This document shows positions 39,404 through 48,060 of a stretch of DNA of 64,000 nt, piece after piece. The stretch is from DASZTV01 sp035548055 (GTDB lineage Bacteria > Actinomycetota > Actinomycetes > JAFAQI01). Below the pieces are notes generated by a model. That model made no database searches and was not told the origin of the DNA. It worked only from the letters and a program-made list of their open reading frames with translations. The stretch's first letter is position 1, and every line of letters starts with the position of its first letter. The DNA is taken from assembly GCA_035548055.1 (NCBI GenBank), contig DASZTL010000069.1:1-64000 (forward strand). The letters are read 5' to 3'. The position numbers were made by a program, and so were the translations under genes.

Positions 39404-42304
39404 GTGGCCGTATTCGACCGAGTTCTGCGCGCGGGTGAGACCAAGATCCTGCGTCGCCTCGAGTCGATCGCCTCTCAGGTGGAGCTGCTCGCCGATGACT
39501 TCCACGCGATGTCCGACGACGAGCTCCGCGGTCAGACCGCGGAGTTCAAGGCGCGATACGCCGAAGGGGAGTCCCTCGAAGACTTGATGGTCGAGGCGTT
39601 CGCCGTCGTACGTGAAGCCGCCACCCGCACCCTCGGCCAACGCCCGTTCCACGTCCAGCTCATGGGTGCGGCCGCGCTGCACCTCGGCAACATCGCCGAG
39701 ATGAAGACCGGTGAGGGCAAGACGCTCACCGGGGTCGCGCCGGCCTATCTCAACGCACTGTCCGGCAAGGGCGTCCACATCGTCACCACCAACGACTATC
39801 TCGCCAAGCGCGATGCGGAGTGGATGGGCCGGATCCACCGCTTCCTGGGCCTCACGGTCGGCGTGATCCTCGCCCAGCAGACGCCGGACGCGCGTCGCGC
39901 GGCGTACGCCTGTGACATCACCTACGGCACGAACAACGAGTTCGGCTTCGACTACCTCCGCGACAACATGGCGTGGAGCGAGGACGAGCTCGTCCAGCGC
40001 GGCCACAACTATGCGATCGTCGACGAGGTCGACTCGATTCTGGTGGACGAGGCACGTACGCCGTTGATCATCAGCGGCCCCGCGGAGCACAACGCGAAGT
40101 GGTACATCGAGTTCGCCCGCATCGCGAACCGGCTGACCCGCGACGTCGACTACGAATGCGACGAAGCCAAGCGCACGATGAGCGTCCTGGAGTCTGCCGT
40201 CGAACGCGTCGAGGATGAGCTCGGCATCGACAACCTCTATGAGGCCGTGAACACGCCGCTCGTCGGATACCTCAACAACGCGTTGAAGGCGAAGGAGCTG
40301 TTCAAACGCGACAAGGACTACGTCGTGATGAACGGCGAGGTGCTCATCGTCGACGAGTTCACCGGTCGGATCCTGCAGGGTCGTCGTTACAACGAGGGCA
40401 TGCACCAGGCGATCGAGGCCAAAGAGGGCGTCGAGATCAAGCAGGAGAACCAGACCCTCGCGACGATCACGTTGCAGAACTACTTCCGGCTCTACGACAA
40501 GCTCGCCGGAATGACCGGTACGGCGGCCACCGAGGCGGCCGAGTTCGACCAGGTCTACAAGCTCGGCGTCGTCCCGATCCCCACCAACCGCGAGATGATC
40601 CGGATGGATCAGGCCGACATCGTCTACAAGACAGAAGAGGCGAAGTGGCTCGCCGTCGTCGAAGACATCGCGGAGCGGCACGAGAAGGGCCAGCCGGTCC
40701 TGGTCGGCACGACCAGCGTCGAGAAGAGCGAGTTGCTGTCGGGCCTTCTGTTGCGGCGTGGCGTGCCACACGAGGTCCTCAACGCGAAGTTCCATGAGAA
40801 GGAAGCCGCGATCATCGCCCAGGCGGGCAGGCGTGGCGCGGTAACGGTGGCCACCAACATGGCTGGCCGTGGTACCGACATCATGCTCGGCGGGAACCCC
40901 GAGGTGCTCGCGGCGGATGAGCTGGCGCGACGAGGCCTGTCTCCGGTCGACGACCCCGACGAGTACGAGGCAGCTTGGCCGCCGGCCCTGGAGTCCTCGC
41001 AACAGTCGGTGGCGGCCGAGCACGACGACGTCGTCGGGTTGGGCGGCCTCTACGTCCTCGGTACCGAGCGTCACGACTCGCGACGTATCGACAACCAGCT
41101 ACGCGGTCGGTCGGGCCGCCAGGGCGACCCCGGCGAGTCGCGCTTCTATCTCTCGTTGGGCGACGATCTGATGCGGCTGTTCAACGCCCACATGGTTGAG
41201 GCGATCATGGATCGCCTCAACCTCCCCGAGGACATCCCGATCGAGTCGAAGATGGTGTCGCGGTCGATCCGGTCCGCGCAGACCCAGATCGAGCAGCAGA
41301 ACTTCGAGATCCGCAAGAACGTCCTGAAGTACGACGAGGTGCTCAACAAGCAGCGCACTGTCATCTACGACGAGCGTCGTCGTGTCCTCGGCGGCGAGGA
41401 TCTGCACGAGCAGATCCGGCACATGATCGACGATGTGGTGACTGCCTACGTCAGCGGCGCCACCAGCGAGGGCTTCGCCGAGGACTGGGACCTGGACGCG
41501 CTGTGGGCGGGACTCAAGCAGCTGTATCCCGTCGCCGCGAGCGTCGCCGAGCTCGACGAGCGCTCCGGTGGCGGCCTGTCGTCGGAGTTCCTGGTCGAAG
41601 AGCTGTGCGCGGATGCGCAGGCTGCCTACGACAAGCGCGAGGAGGCCCTCGGGCTGGCGCCGGACGGGACGCCGCTGCTTCGTGAGCTCGAGCGGCGCGT
41701 CCTGCTCGAGGTGCTCGACCGCAAGTGGCGCGAGCACCTCTACGAGATGGACTACCTGCAGGAAGGCATCCAGCTCCGCGGCTATGGCCAGCGTGACCCG
41801 TTGATCGAGTATCAGCGTGAGGCCTTCGACATGTTCAGCGCCATGATGGACGGGATCAAAGAGGAGGCCGTCGGCTTCCTGTTCTACGTCCAGGTGAACG
41901 TCGACGAGCTAGCCGCGGTCGAGCAGCCGCCGGTCGCCTCGGGCGCGGTCGTCGACGGCGGCGCAGCGGCGCCGGGCACGTTCACCGAGGCGGGGGCCGG
42001 CGACGCAGCATCGGCGCCATCCGGCCCGGGCGGCGGCGCACCGCAGGCTTCCCAAGGGCACCCGGCCGGCGATCGGGAAAGGGTGCAGGAGGTAATCGGT
42101 CGGGCGCTCGGCGTGCCGAGCCACCAGCCGGCGTCGGGTCTGCAGTACTCCGCACCCACGGTGGATGGCGAAGGCGGGGTGCAGCAGAGCAGCGCCGCCG
42201 CGGGGTCGGGCGGCGGCTTCGCGAACGCGTCACGCAACGCGCCTTGCCCGTGTGGGTCCGGCCGAAAATACAAGCGTTGCCACGGTGCTCCCGGGGCGCA
42301 GTAG
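39404..42304 (+). CDS. secA: Preprotein translocase ATPase SecA
   Basis: The protein has 966 residues. Walker A is MKTGEGKT (100-107), the Walker B region is IVDEVDSILVDEARTPL near 206-222, and the second nucleotide domain has VATNMAGRGTDIMLGGNPEV and IDNQLRGRSGRQGDPGESRF. A low-complexity linker (about 850-945, rich in Gly, Ala, Ser and Pro) leads to a C-terminal zinc-binding SEC-C motif with C948, C950, C959 and H960. It drives export of unfolded proteins through SecYEG and is the housekeeping SecA1 type. GTG 39404 gives the canonical N-terminus AVFDRVLRAGETKILRRLE. Confidence 0.97.
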   Translation: MAVFDRVLRAGETKILRRLESIASQVELLADDFHAMSDDELRGQTAEFKARYAEGESLEDLMVEAFAVVREAATRTLGQRPFHVQLMGAAALHLGNIAEMKTGEGKTLTGVAPAYLNALSGKGVHIVTTNDYLAKRDAEWMGRIHRFLGLTVGVILAQQTPDARRAAYACDITYGTNNEFGFDYLRDNMAWSEDELVQRGHNYAIVDEVDSILVDEARTPLIISGPAEHNAKWYIEFARIANRLTRDVDYECDEAKRTMSVLESAVERVEDELGIDNLYEAVNTPLVGYLNNALKAKELFKRDKDYVVMNGEVLIVDEFTGRILQGRRYNEGMHQAIEAKEGVEIKQENQTLATITLQNYFRLYDKLAGMTGTAATEAAEFDQVYKLGVVPIPTNREMIRMDQADIVYKTEEAKWLAVVEDIAERHEKGQPVLVGTTSVEKSELLSGLLLRRGVPHEVLNAKFHEKEAAIIAQAGRRGAVTVATNMAGRGTDIMLGGNPEVLAADELARRGLSPVDDPDEYEAAWPPALESSQQSVAAEHDDVVGLGGLYVLGTERHDSRRIDNQLRGRSGRQGDPGESRFYLSLGDDLMRLFNAHMVEAIMDRLNLPEDIPIESKMVSRSIRSAQTQIEQQNFEIRKNVLKYDEVLNKQRTVIYDERRRVLGGEDLHEQIRHMIDDVVTAYVSGATSEGFAEDWDLDALWAGLKQLYPVAASVAELDERSGGGLSSEFLVEELCADAQAAYDKREEALGLAPDGTPLLRELERRVLLEVLDRKWREHLYEMDYLQEGIQLRGYGQRDPLIEYQREAFDMFSAMMDGIKEEAVGFLFYVQVNVDELAAVEQPPVASGAVVDGGAAAPGTFTEAGAGDAASAPSGPGGGAPQASQGHPAGDRERVQEVIGRALGVPSHQPASGLQYSAPTVDGEGGVQQSSAAAGSGGGFANASRNAPCPCGSGRKYKRCHGAPGAQ

Positions 42305-42319
42305 AGGCAGAGCGCACCG

Positions 42320-42763
42320 CTACCCCAGCTGCAGCACCGTGCAGCGCCAGTGCTCGCGCACGTACTCGAGCCGGAACGCGAACGCCTTCGCGCGGGTGCC
42401 GCCTTCGACGACCGCGCACGCTTCGACGATGCCGGCGGTTGGTGAGGCCAGGTGGACTGACCGGAGCCGTGGTTGCGGCGGGGGTCGACCCGGCAAGTGG
42501 TGCTGCCGGCTCGCGGCTCGCTCGATCACCCGGATCACATCGAAGGTCGCGAGGTCGCGCAGCTGATCGACGCTGCGTGCCCGGACCAAGACCTCCGCCA
42601 CTCCGCGGGCGAAGTTCGCAGCGACGGCTCGCGGATCCCGGCGCCCGGCGCGAACCGAGCCCGGCTCCGTACTTGGTCGCGGCCGATCGGTGATCAGCCG
42701 GAGCACCGGTGTGGTTGCCGGCTCCGGCGCCGACTGGATTCGCTCCAACGGCATGAGTTGCAT
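42320..42763 (-). CDS. Rv3235 family protein, copy 1
   Basis: The protein has 147 residues. After a variable N-terminus (PLERIQSAPEPATTPVLRLI), the C-terminal half, ARGVAEVLVRARSVDQLRDL, RSVHLASPTAGIVEACAVVEG, and finally AFAFRLEYVREHWRCTVLQLG, matches the Rv3235 family found beside secA in actinobacteria. The fold resembles a small alpha/beta domain. No function is known. GGGGAGGGG lies just before ATG 42763 on the minus strand and decides the start. A second family member follows 148 bases upstream. It converges with secA, with 15 bases between the stops. Confidence 0.78.
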   Translation of the reverse strand: MQLMPLERIQSAPEPATTPVLRLITDRPRPSTEPGSVRAGRRDPRAVAANFARGVAEVLVRARSVDQLRDLATFDVIRVIERAASRQHHLPGRPPPQPRLRSVHLASPTAGIVEACAVVEGGTRAKAFAFRLEYVREHWRCTVLQLG

Positions 42764-42807
42764 GTCCCCTCCCCGGGTTGGAATGGGGGCGGAAGATAGA
42801 GACGGCC

Positions 42808-42821
42808 GGTGCCGCGGCACC
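42808..42821. promoter_or_regulatory. 14-base perfect palindrome upstream of the first Rv3235-like gene
   Basis: GGTGCCGCGGCACC is a perfect palindrome in the 148-base gap between the two Rv3235-like genes, 45 bases upstream of ATG 42763 (minus strand). It could be an operator or a leader hairpin. High GC makes such palindromes easier to find by chance. Confidence 0.25.
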
Positions 42822-42911
42822 AGAGAAGATCAACATTTCCCCACGGCCGCGAGAGGCATTGGCAGCGAGCGGACAGGGCTTGCTGCTGCACTCAGCCCAA
42901 GCCGGGTGCCC

Positions 42912-43460
42912 TCATCCGACTCGCAGGACCGTGCACTGCCAGCGCCCGTCGACCACCTCGAGACGAAGCGCGATGGCGCGCCGGCGTACGCCGGTGTCGA
43001 CGACGGCGCACACCTCGGCAACGCCCGCCGCGGGTTCGCAGAGCCGGACCGAAGAGACCCGCGGCCGGGGTCGGGCCTTGTTGCGAGCCGGGTCCCTCGG
43101 CGCGAGCCGCCCGGCGTTGCGCTCGAGCTGACCCAGCACGTCGAGCGTGGTGGCCTGTGCCAGCTGCTGCGGTGGGCGCACGCCCATCAGCACTTCGGCG
43201 ACGCCTTGCGCGAGCGGCGCGGCGAATCGGCGCGGGCTGAGAATCATGCTCGGCCCTGGCGCGGCAGCTCCGGCGGGGGGCACCAGCCGAAGTGGCAATC
43301 CGGTGCTCACCGACGGCGGGAATGCGAGCGCCAGGCTCCCGTCGACCAGTGGTGCCGGCGGCTCAGCGTGCTCGTCGTCGTACGGTCCGTCGAGCCGCGG
43401 CGGACGCCGCAACACCAGCACCTCCGCCAGGGTCTGCACGGGCGTGGTGTCGCCGGTCAT
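42912..43460 (-). CDS. Rv3235 family protein, copy 2
   Basis: The protein has 182 residues. The conserved C-terminal part parallels its neighbour: APLAQGVAEVLMGVRPPQQL, RVSSVRLCEPAAGVAEVCAV, and AIALRLEVVDGRWQCTVLRVG. The N-terminal ~75 residues are Pro/Leu-rich and unlike those of the neighbour. Alignment of the common parts shows roughly half identical residues by eye, which suggests an old tandem duplication. GGAGG lies seven bases before ATG 43460 (minus strand). Function is unknown. Confidence 0.78.
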   Translation of the reverse strand: MTGDTTPVQTLAEVLVLRRPPRLDGPYDDEHAEPPAPLVDGSLALAFPPSVSTGLPLRLVPPAGAAAPGPSMILSPRRFAAPLAQGVAEVLMGVRPPQQLAQATTLDVLGQLERNAGRLAPRDPARNKARPRPRVSSVRLCEPAAGVAEVCAVVDTGVRRRAIALRLEVVDGRWQCTVLRVG

Positions 43461-43498
43461 CGCTACCTCCGGTTAGTGCGGACGGTGCGGGAGAGTGC

Positions 43499-43519
43499 GA
43501 CGCCGCCGGGTGCGGCGTC
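43499..43519. promoter_or_regulatory. Perfect 8-base-pair hairpin between divergent genes
   Basis: GACGCCGC-CGGGT-GCGGCGTC forms a perfect stem with a five-base loop. It lies between divergently transcribed genes, so it cannot be their terminator. It may lie in the leader of one of them or bind a regulator. Confidence 0.35.
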
Positions 43520-43606
43520 AAGGCAGGCTGTCGCGCTGTGGGTGAAGGATTCGGTGCCACACTCTGCGTCGCGTCGGAGGGCACACCCGCGGTGAAGAGG
43601 AACGCC

Positions 43607-44167
43607 ATGCGTTGGGACCGGTTGTTCGCAGATCTCGAGCTGCAGCTGGAGGCCGCTGCTGAGGGGGAGCTCGCCGCCGAGGTCGTCGAGCGCACCCGTC
43701 GCGAGTTCGCATCGACGTCGTTCGACGGGCGGCTGCGCGCTGCGGTCGGCCGAATCATCGAGCTGTCCGTATCCGGTGTCGGCGTGATGATCGGCGAGGC
43801 CCGCCGGGTCGGTCCCGGCTGGTTGCTGCTCGAGATCCGGGACGCGTTGCCCGCAGTGATCGCGACGCGACTGATCGTGACGGCTCGGGATCTGCCGGTC
43901 GCGGCCCGCGAGGTGTCCGGGCCGGAAGCCGCGGGCCAGGCGGTGGGTCTTGCCCACGTGCTTCGAGTGCTGTCCCGCGACCGGACACCGACGACAGTGG
44001 TGCTGGCCGACGGCACGGTCTACACCGGCACCATCGACCGTGTCGGGACCGACTACCTCGACCTCGCCGAGCACTCGTTGGACGAGCCACGCCGGTCTGG
44101 TCTGGTTCGCGGCATCCGCACCCTCGCGCTGCCCGCGGTCGCGGTGATACGTCCTCGTCTCGACTAG
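43607..44167 (+). CDS. Conserved-type hypothetical protein of the secA neighbourhood
   Basis: The protein has 186 residues. An acidic helical N-terminus, MRWDRLFADLELQLEAAAEG followed by ELAAEVVERTRREFA, leads to a beta-rich body resembling small barrels (VSGVGVMIGEARRVGPGWLL, TPTTVVLADGTVYTGTIDRV, IRTLALPAVAVIRPRLD). The last part, with GTxYxGxIDRVGxDYxDL, looks like an SH3/Sm-like fold, but I cannot name a family. No membrane segment. ATG 43607 follows GAAGAGG by six bases; the in-frame GTG at 43592 is an alternative. It diverges from the Rv3235-like pair and precedes the SAF-domain gene. Confidence 0.7.
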   Translation: MRWDRLFADLELQLEAAAEGELAAEVVERTRREFASTSFDGRLRAAVGRIIELSVSGVGVMIGEARRVGPGWLLLEIRDALPAVIATRLIVTARDLPVAAREVSGPEAAGQAVGLAHVLRVLSRDRTPTTVVLADGTVYTGTIDRVGTDYLDLAEHSLDEPRRSGLVRGIRTLALPAVAVIRPRLD

Positions 44168-44220
44168 GCGCTGTGGATGAGTCCGGCCCGAGCTCATCCA
44201 TCTCGGGCAGGATCCCGGCC

Positions 44221-44940
44221 GTGACAGCTGACAGCCCACGGTCGGTGCGCCGGTCCGCGCCGAGATGGTTCGACGTCCGACTCCTCGTCGGCATCGTGAT
44301 CGTGGTCTTGCCGATGGTCATCGGTGCACACGTGCTGGCGGCCGCGGACCGTTACGCGTCGGTGTACGTCGCCCGCCGCGCGCTGGTGCCGGGTGAGCAC
44401 CTGGTGGCCGCGGATCTCATGGTCGGGCGAGTGAGGTTCGACGGTCAGGGGACGCGGTACATCGCGGCCGGACGGCCGCCCGTCGGATACGTCGTCACCC
44501 GCTACGTCGCGGGCGGTGAGCTGGTGCCGGTTGCCGCGCTGACCGGTGCGGCGCCCGCGATCGCCGCCGAACGACTCGTGACGGTGCCGGTCGGTGCCGG
44601 GCATGCGCCCCTCGACCTGACCCGCGGGGATGTCGTGGACATCTACGGCACGAGGAGGAACCCGGCGCGCGACAAGACGGTGCGCCCCAGGCTCGTCATC
44701 GGCGCCGCGCCCGTGGAGTCGGTGAGCACGTCGGGTGCGTTGTCGAGCAGCGCCGCCGTCTCTGTCGTCATCGAGGTGCCGGCAGTGAGCGTGCCCGACG
44801 TTGTGCGAGCGGTCGAGAGCGGGACCCTCGATCTGGTTCGCGTCCCCGGTGCGGTGGTGGTGGCTGGGATCACCCCGCCGCCCACGGCATTTCCCCCGCC
44901 CACGGCATTGCCCGCGCCCACGGCGACGGCGGCACCGTGA
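44221..44940 (+). CDS. SAF-domain membrane protein, CpaB-like
   Basis: The protein has 239 residues. A single N-terminal transmembrane helix (FDVRLLVGIVIVVLPMVIGAHVL) is followed by an SAF domain: VYVARRALVPGEHLVAADLM and YVVTRYVAGGELVPVAAL. The C-terminus is a proline/threonine tail (PPPTAFPPPTALPAPTATA) encoded by near-identical DNA repeats at about 44877-44930. SAF domains of this type occur in CpaB of Tad/Flp pili and in related actinobacterial envelope proteins. CAGGAT seven bases before GTG 44221 supports this start over GTG 44173. The stop overlaps the next start (GTGA). Confidence 0.8.
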   Translation: MTADSPRSVRRSAPRWFDVRLLVGIVIVVLPMVIGAHVLAAADRYASVYVARRALVPGEHLVAADLMVGRVRFDGQGTRYIAAGRPPVGYVVTRYVAGGELVPVAALTGAAPAIAAERLVTVPVGAGHAPLDLTRGDVVDIYGTRRNPARDKTVRPRLVIGAAPVESVSTSGALSSSAAVSVVIEVPAVSVPDVVRAVESGTLDLVRVPGAVVVAGITPPPTAFPPPTALPAPTATAAP

Positions 44941-46193
44941 ACGTCACAGTGCTGACCGCGATTGGTGACGCCCGTCGCGAGGCTGAGCTGACGGCAGGTC
45001 TGCACGACATCGATCTCGGGGTGACCGTGGTCAGGCGTTGCGTCGACCTCGCCGACCTGCTGGCGGCCGGTGCGGCGGGGCTGGCGCAGGCCGCCGTGCT
45101 TTCGGCCGATCTGCGGCGGCTGGATCGCACCGCGGTGCAACGGTTGAGGGAGGCCGGCATCGCCGTCGTGGCACTCGCCCCCGACGACGTCGCCGCGCGG
45201 GACCGGCTGCGCCGCCTCGGTATCGACGCGGTGATCGCCGACAGCGCCCCTGCTGCCGGCGTCGCGGCCGCGGTGGTCTCCGCGGTGGGCGAGGGACGCG
45301 ACCCGGAGGATCCGGCACCGGTGTATCCGCAGGGGCCGCTGCTCGCCGCGGGCCGGGTGCTGGCGGTCTGGGGCCCGGCCGGCGCACCGGGTCGGAGTGT
45401 CGTCGCAGTGAACCTGGCAGCGGAGCTGGCAGGACTCGGTCATCCCACGCTCTGCATCGACCTGGACACCTACGGCGCGGCGCTGGCGCAGCTGGTCGGG
45501 TTGCTCGACGAAGGATCCGGCATCGCCGCGGCGTGCCGGGCTGCGAACGCCGGCTCGTTGGACGCGGCAGCCCTGCGCCGGCTCGCCGTCGAGGTCCGGC
45601 CCAAGCTTCGGATGCTGACGGGGATCACGGGTCCGCATCGGTGGCCCGAGCTGCGTCCGGCGGCGCTCGACGTGCTGCTCGAGCGTGCCAGACAGGCATT
45701 CAAGTTCATCGTCGTCGACGTCGGCTTCTGTGTGGAGCAGGACGAGGAGCTCTCCTACGACACGATCGCTCCACGACGTAACGGCGCGGCGGTTGATGTG
45801 CTCGGCACGGCCGATGGCGTCATTGCGGTCGCGGCTGCCGATCCGGTCGGGCTCGTGCGCTTCGTCCGAGGCGTGGCCGATCTTCCCCGGTCGGCCGACG
45901 CGTCCTCGCCGATCACGGTCGTGAACCGGGTACGGCGCGCCTCGATAGGCCGCCGCGACCCGGTACGCCAGATCGCGCTCGCTCTCGGCCGCTACGCAGA
46001 GCTCGACGACGCCGTCATGGTTGCCGAGGACGCCGCGACTGCGGACACCGCTCTCGCCTCCGGGCGCACTTGGCGCGAGGTCGCGGCCACGTCGCCAGCC
46101 CGCCTCGCGATCCGCGACCTGGCCCGTCGGGTCGCCGGAGACCCGGCTGTGCCGGCCCGTTCGCGGCGCCGCCTACTGCAGGTACGGGCCTAG
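44937..46193 (+). CDS. CpaE/MinD-like P-loop ATPase family protein with degenerate Walker A
   Basis: The protein has 418 residues. Residues 1-115 resemble the pseudo-receiver domain of CpaE (VTVLTAIGDARREAELTAGL). From about 140 a SIMIBI-class fold follows: VLAVWGPAGAPGRSVVAVNL in place of the Walker A, LCIDLDTYGAALAQLVGLLDE, and FKFIVVDVGFCVEQDEE as Walker B. The canonical deviant Walker A, KGGxGKT, here reads GPAGAPGRS: both lysines are absent. ATP hydrolysis is therefore doubtful. It is translationally coupled to the SAF-domain gene. CpaE proteins localise pilus machinery. No other pilus genes are seen in the window. Confidence 0.75.
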   Translation: MNVTVLTAIGDARREAELTAGLHDIDLGVTVVRRCVDLADLLAAGAAGLAQAAVLSADLRRLDRTAVQRLREAGIAVVALAPDDVAARDRLRRLGIDAVIADSAPAAGVAAAVVSAVGEGRDPEDPAPVYPQGPLLAAGRVLAVWGPAGAPGRSVVAVNLAAELAGLGHPTLCIDLDTYGAALAQLVGLLDEGSGIAAACRAANAGSLDAAALRRLAVEVRPKLRMLTGITGPHRWPELRPAALDVLLERARQAFKFIVVDVGFCVEQDEELSYDTIAPRRNGAAVDVLGTADGVIAVAAADPVGLVRFVRGVADLPRSADASSPITVVNRVRRASIGRRDPVRQIALALGRYAELDDAVMVAEDAATADTALASGRTWREVAATSPARLAIRDLARRVAGDPAVPARSRRRLLQVRA

Positions 46194-47381
46194 CTCCTGG
46201 CGGGCGACCGAACGGATGTGGACCTCGTCCGGTCCATCCGCGAGTCGAAGCGTGCGGGCATGGGCGTACATCGACGCGAGCGGGAAGTCCTCGCTCACCC
46301 CGCCGCCGCCGTGGACCTGGATCGCGCGGTCTAGGACGTGACATGCGACTCGCGGTGCGATCACCTTGATGGCGGCGACCTCGGTGCGAGCGCCCTTCGC
46401 GCCGACCGTGTCGATGAGCCACGCGGTCTTGAGGGTCAGCAGGCGGGCCTGCTCGATCGCCATCCGAGCTTCGGCGATGTCAGCCTGCACCGTGCCCTGC
46501 TGCGCGATCGGCTTGCCGAACGCGACGCGCGAGGTCGCTCGCTTGCACATGAGCTCGAGGGCGCGCTCCGACATCCCGATCGCCCGCATGCAATGGTGGA
46601 TCCGACCGGGGCCGAGCCGGGCCTGCGCGATGGCGAATCCGGCGCCCTCCTCGGAGATGAGATTCGACGCCGGCACCCGGACGTCCTCGAACGCGATCTC
46701 GCAGTGTCCGTGCTGGTCCCAGTAGCCGAAGACGGGTAGCGGGCGAACCACCGTGACCCCTGGCGTGTCCATGGGGACGAGGATCATGGACTGCTGCGCG
46801 TGCGCCGATGCGTTGGCGTCGGTCTTGCCCATCACGATCATCACCGCGCAACGTGGGTCGGCGGCCCCGCTGATCCACCACTTGCGGCCGTTGATGACGT
46901 AGTCGTCGCCGTCGCGTCGGATGTCCGTGGCGATGTTGGTCGCGTCGGACGAAGCGACTGCCGGCTCCGTCATGGCGAATGCCGACCGGATCTCACCGTC
47001 GAGGAGGGGGCGCAGCCAGCGTTCCTTCTGCTCAGACGTCCCGAACAGGTGCAGCACCTCCATGTTCCCGGTGTCAGGCGCGGCGCAGTTCAGGGCCTCA
47101 GGCGCGAGGTGCGGAGAGCGGCCGGTGATCTCGGCAAGATGCGCGTAGTCGACGTTCGACAGCCCCGACTCTGCCGGCAAGAAGAGATTCCACAGGCCAC
47201 GGGCCTTCGCCTCGACCTTCAGGTCCTCGATGACCGGAGGGACGTAGTGCCCGCGACCTGCCGCGGTCATCTCCCGTCGCTGCTCCTCGTACACGGGCTC
47301 CGCCGGGTAGACATGCGAGTCCATGAACTCGTTGAGGCGCTTGGTGTAGTCCTCCGCCGTGGCTGACAGCGCGAAGTCCAT
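46173..47381 (-). CDS. Acyl-CoA dehydrogenase family protein
   Basis: The protein has 402 residues. N-terminal DFALSATAEDYTKRLNEFMD, FAMTEPAVASSDATNIATDI, WWISGAADPRCAVMIVMGKT, RIHHCMRAIGMSERALELMC and the end IQVHGGGGVSEDFPLASMYA belong to the ACAD10/11-like branch of acyl-CoA dehydrogenases, which handle long or 4-hydroxy acyl-CoAs. The position of the usual C-terminal glutamate is not filled in the same way as in short-chain enzymes. GAGGAG precedes ATG 47381. Its 3' end overlaps the convergent ATPase gene by 21 bases. Confidence 0.87.
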   Translation of the reverse strand: MDFALSATAEDYTKRLNEFMDSHVYPAEPVYEEQRREMTAAGRGHYVPPVIEDLKVEAKARGLWNLFLPAESGLSNVDYAHLAEITGRSPHLAPEALNCAAPDTGNMEVLHLFGTSEQKERWLRPLLDGEIRSAFAMTEPAVASSDATNIATDIRRDGDDYVINGRKWWISGAADPRCAVMIVMGKTDANASAHAQQSMILVPMDTPGVTVVRPLPVFGYWDQHGHCEIAFEDVRVPASNLISEEGAGFAIAQARLGPGRIHHCMRAIGMSERALELMCKRATSRVAFGKPIAQQGTVQADIAEARMAIEQARLLTLKTAWLIDTVGAKGARTEVAAIKVIAPRVACHVLDRAIQVHGGGGVSEDFPLASMYAHARTLRLADGPDEVHIRSVARQELGPYLQ

Positions 47382-47457
47382 GTGCTCCTCCTAGGAATCT
47401 GCGCGGGTGAGGCGCCGGTACGTCGAGGCACAAGTCTTGCGTAGTCGTCCTGTTCTC

Positions 47458-47463
47458 TAGCAT
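47458..47463 (+). promoter_or_regulatory. -10 element of the LytR_C-domain gene
   Basis: TAGCAT ends eight bases before GTG 47472 in a locally AT-rich stretch, with no clear ribosome-binding site. It is a leaderless or near-leaderless arrangement. Confidence 0.4.
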
Positions 47464-47471
47464 CGAGGGCC

Positions 47472-48050
47472 GTGACCATCCCCGGACGTGGTGATCTTTC
47501 GCCGCGACACAAGCACCGCAACTGGCGGCAGCGGTTCGCAGTTGCGGCCGTCGTGCTTGCCGTCGCCGGTCTGGGTTTCGGCAGCTACGAGCTCTTCGAT
47601 GGCGGCACGGCGGCGTCCCCGGCCGTGCTTTCGCGATGTCCGTCGGCCGCACCCACCCCGCCGGCACAGCACGTGCGGCTGACGGTGCGCAATGCGACTC
47701 TCAAGACCGGGCTCGCCGCCGACGTCGCGCACCAGCTACGGCAGCGCAGCTTCACGATCGGCAAGGTCGGCAACACCTTGTTTCGGGGCAAGGGCGTTGC
47801 GACCGTGCAGTACAGCGCCGACCGATCGGAGGCGGCCCGTCTGGTCGCGGCCCAGTTCGATGGCGCGACCCTGATGCCCGTCGACGGCAGCAAGACCCTC
47901 GAGCTCGACATCGGACCCAAGTTCCGCGCCCTCGTCCCGGTGGCGCAGGCCGACGCGGCCGAGCGCGCAATCCTCAACGCGTCGTCACCGAGCCCTTCCG
48001 TGACGCCGAGTCCCACCTGCACGCCAAGCGCGGCTGCTACGACGTCGTAG
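47472..48050 (+). CDS. LytR C-terminal-domain membrane-anchored protein
   Basis: The protein has 192 residues. One transmembrane helix (FAVAAVVLAVAGLGFGSYEL, about 22-41) is followed by a LytR_C domain at about 60-160: HVRLTVRNATLKTGLAADVA, LRQRSFTIGKVGNTLFRGKG, and VATVQYSADRSEAARLVAAQ. The C-terminus is a Ser/Pro/Thr tail. Such proteins accompany LytR-CpsA-Psr phosphotransferases that attach wall glycans, but the catalytic LCP domain is not present. It is probably an extracytoplasmic envelope protein. The HAD gene starts 10 bases after the stop. Confidence 0.82.
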   Translation: MTIPGRGDLSPRHKHRNWRQRFAVAAVVLAVAGLGFGSYELFDGGTAASPAVLSRCPSAAPTPPAQHVRLTVRNATLKTGLAADVAHQLRQRSFTIGKVGNTLFRGKGVATVQYSADRSEAARLVAAQFDGATLMPVDGSKTLELDIGPKFRALVPVAQADAAERAILNASSPSPSVTPSPTCTPSAAATTS

Positions 48051-48053
48051 TGT
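48048..48053 (+). promoter_or_regulatory. -10 element of the HAD hydrolase gene
   Basis: TAGTGT ends seven bases before GTG 48061 with no ribosome site. Its first three bases are the stop codon of the preceding gene. Confidence 0.4.
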
Positions 48054-48060
48054 CGTCCAC

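Noticed and set aside
44877..44930. CCCACGGCATT-type DNA repeats as a regulatory array
   Set aside because: They lie in frame at the end of the SAF-domain gene and simply encode its Pro/Thr tail.
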